The notes below the pieces were generated by a model. It was not told the DNA's origin and did not search any database. It saw only the letters and a list, made by a program, of their open reading frames with translations. A stretch of DNA of 5,710 bases from a candidate division SR1 bacterium CG_4_9_14_3_um_filter_40_9 (GTDB lineage Bacteria; Patescibacteriota; Gracilibacteria; Absconditabacterales; Absconditicoccaceae). Where the stretch lies: positions 5,848 to 11,557 of the forward strand of contig PFWQ01000027.1 of assembly GCA_002791215.1 (NCBI GenBank), written 5' to 3'. Made by a program: the position numbers and the translations under genes. This document shows positions 5,175 to 5,710 of this stretch, piece by piece (position 1 is the first letter of the stretch; each line of letters begins with the position of its first letter).

Positions 5175-5246
5175 TACCCTCGCCAAGAATCGAACTTGGA
5201 TCTACGGCTTAGAAGGCGGTCGTTCTATCCATTGAACTACGAGAGC
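5175..5246 (-). tRNA. tRNA-Arg(UCU)
   Basis: A 72-nt minus-strand tRNA: acceptor GCTCTCG/CGAGGGT, D stem GTTC/GAAC, anticodon arm ACCGC-CTTCTAA-GCCGT with anticodon TCT, four-base variable region, T arm CCAAG-TTCGATT-CTTGG. The discriminator is A; CCA is not encoded. The middle pair of the anticodon stem (29-41) is a C-C mismatch, which is unusual. It decodes AGA and possibly AGG. Confidence 0.92.
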
Positions 5247-5300
5247 ATGTATTCTGTTATGTCCGTAGCAATCTTAGCGCTAGGAACATTAATGTAATTT

Positions 5301-5356
5301 GGACCCTGTCCGGTACGACCGGACCGCCTGTCCGGTAAAACCGGACCGCTCTAGCC
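5301..5356 (-). pseudogene. tRNA-Ala-like relic with T and anticodon arms replaced by palindromes
   Basis: Compared with the intact tRNA-Ala (5630-5685), three blocks are identical at exactly the same spacing: AGGGTCC (3' acceptor strand), AGGCG (variable region) and GGCTAGAGCG (D loop and D stem 3' half). The five bases after the tRNA 3' end also match (AATTT on the plus strand). Both intervening 17-base arms are replaced by 17-base palindromes, GTCCGGT-TTT-ACCGGAC and GTCCGGT-CGT-ACCGGAC. The 5' acceptor strand and D-stem 5' half do not match, so a functional tRNA is unlikely. It starts one base after the stop of the GIY-YIG gene. Confidence 0.75.
5308..5346. repeat. Pair of 17-bp palindromes GTCCGGT-nnn-ACCGGAC
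   Basis: Units at 5308-5324 (centre ACG) and 5330-5346 (centre AAA) have identical 7-bp stems and are separated by CGCCT. They occupy exactly the positions of the T arm and anticodon arm of a tRNA-Ala copy. Their GC-rich stems contrast with the AT-rich background. Confidence 0.9.
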
Positions 5357-5357
5357 G

Positions 5358-5606
5358 TTAATCTAGCGTTTCCATAAATTTCTGAATCATACTTTTGTCT
5401 TTCCATTGTTTAATTCTATGTTCTACCTGTCTTGCTTCTTTCAACGTTTGATATTCTTTACTATACAATAACCTCACAGGTCTAACATTTCTGGTGGCTA
5501 AACTTTTTCAGTCTTGATGCTGTTTTAATCTTCTAGACACGTCGTTGGTACTTCAAATATAATACCTTCAATTGCTTGTTTCTAAAATATAAACGAATCA
5601 CAACAT
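5358..5606 (-). CDS. Small GIY-YIG domain endonuclease, read with TGA = Gly
   Basis: The 82-residue product is a stand-alone GIY-YIG nuclease domain of the UvrC/Slx1/YhbQ-like type. Visible motifs: FVYIL (4-8) and YYIGST (15-20), equivalent to GIY...YIG; SRRLKQH (24-30) with the conserved arginine and histidine; TRNVRPVRLLYS (38-49), the family's TxxxRPxxLxY; and E62 in QVEHRIKQW as the likely metal ligand. Y6, Y16, R25 or R26, H30 and E62 are therefore present and the domain looks intact. TGA is needed at codons 3, 13, 18 and 33; codon 18 is the glycine of YIG, so the gene is adapted to code 25. It lies between tRNA-Ala and a partial tRNA-Ala copy on the same strand, which suggests a mobile or homing-type role. 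Chromosomal repair roles are also known for this fold; the cut site cannot be predicted. Confidence 0.88.
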
Positions 5607-5628
5607 ATACATTCTTCAAATTTAAATT

Positions 5629-5702
5629 TGGACCCTAAGGGAGTCGAACCCTTCGCCTCCTGCGTGCAAAGCAGGCGCTCTAGCCAAATGAGCTAAGGGC
5701 CC
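5629..5702 (-). tRNA. tRNA-Ala(UGC)
   Basis: A 74-nt minus-strand tRNA: acceptor GGGCCCT/AGGGTCC including the G3-U70 pair that is the alanine identity element, D stem GCTC/GAGC, anticodon arm CCTGC-TTTGCAC-GCAGG with anticodon TGC, and T arm AAGGG-TTCGACT-CCCTT. The discriminator is A; CCA is not encoded. Its 3' half is duplicated, in altered form, at 5301-5356 beyond the GIY-YIG gene. Confidence 0.97.
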
Positions 5703-5710
5703 ATAAATGA

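Noticed and set aside
5269..5287. TAGCGCTA-like palindrome and partial repeat of AATCTAGCG near 5359-5368
   Set aside because: The match is short and imperfect; not enough to claim target-site duplication.
5301..5356. A functional tRNA-Lys(UUU)
   Set aside because: The anticodon loop fits, but the acceptor 5' strand pairs poorly with the 3' strand and no D stem forms.

Overview
The window is a compact, AT-rich block of translation genes, all on the minus strand, so genes are read from high to low coordinates. It only makes sense if TGA is read as glycine (genetic code 25). With that reading ten intact protein genes plus a partial rpoA open up, and about 32 in-frame TGA codons appear, many at invariant glycines (RpoA TLG-NALRR, S11 RGPG, S13 GLPVRGQ, IF-1 GRIVFR, GIY-YIG YIG). 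This points to a Candidate Phyla Radiation bacterium of the Absconditabacteria (SR1) or Gracilibacteria (BD1-5/GN02) type. The sequence alone does not tell the two apart.

Layout in transcription order. (1) 5702-4998: tRNA-Ala(UGC), a small GIY-YIG nuclease gene, a degenerate tRNA-Ala-like relic, tRNA-Arg(UCU) and tRNA-Glu(CUC). (2) 4879-3662: infC-rpmI-rplT (IF-3, L35, L20), the classical initiation-factor operon. (3) 3661-3410: a spacer with heptamer repeats, a broken partial copy of tRNA-Leu interrupted by a 16-bp inverted repeat, then intact tRNA-Leu(UAA). (4) 3335-1: an S21-like protein, rplU (L21), infA (IF-1), rpmJ (L36), rpsM (S13), rpsK (S11), rpsD (S4) and the 5' two thirds of rpoA, which runs off the window edge. 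This is the usual infA-rpmJ-rpsM-rpsK-rpsD-rpoA alpha cluster, but with S21 and L21 where secY-adk-map would often be found.

The proteins form one functional set: two initiation factors, seven or eight ribosomal proteins of both subunits, the RNA polymerase alpha subunit, and tRNAs. The only gene outside this theme is the 82-residue GIY-YIG nuclease. It fills most of a 329-bp unit bounded by tRNA-Ala and a co-linear partial tRNA-Ala copy, and so resembles a minimal tRNA-associated mobile element.

The second theme lies in the spacers. At least five contain arrays of degenerate 7-bp repeats, often as two complementary arms, and two more hold roughly 15-bp repeats sharing a TGACYTTCGACTA motif at the upstream gene's stop codon. 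The unit differs from spacer to spacer while the period does not. Several stop codons lie inside or at the edge of these arrays. Shine-Dalgarno motifs are absent or very weak before the genes checked. No spacer without a gene exceeds 300 bases.
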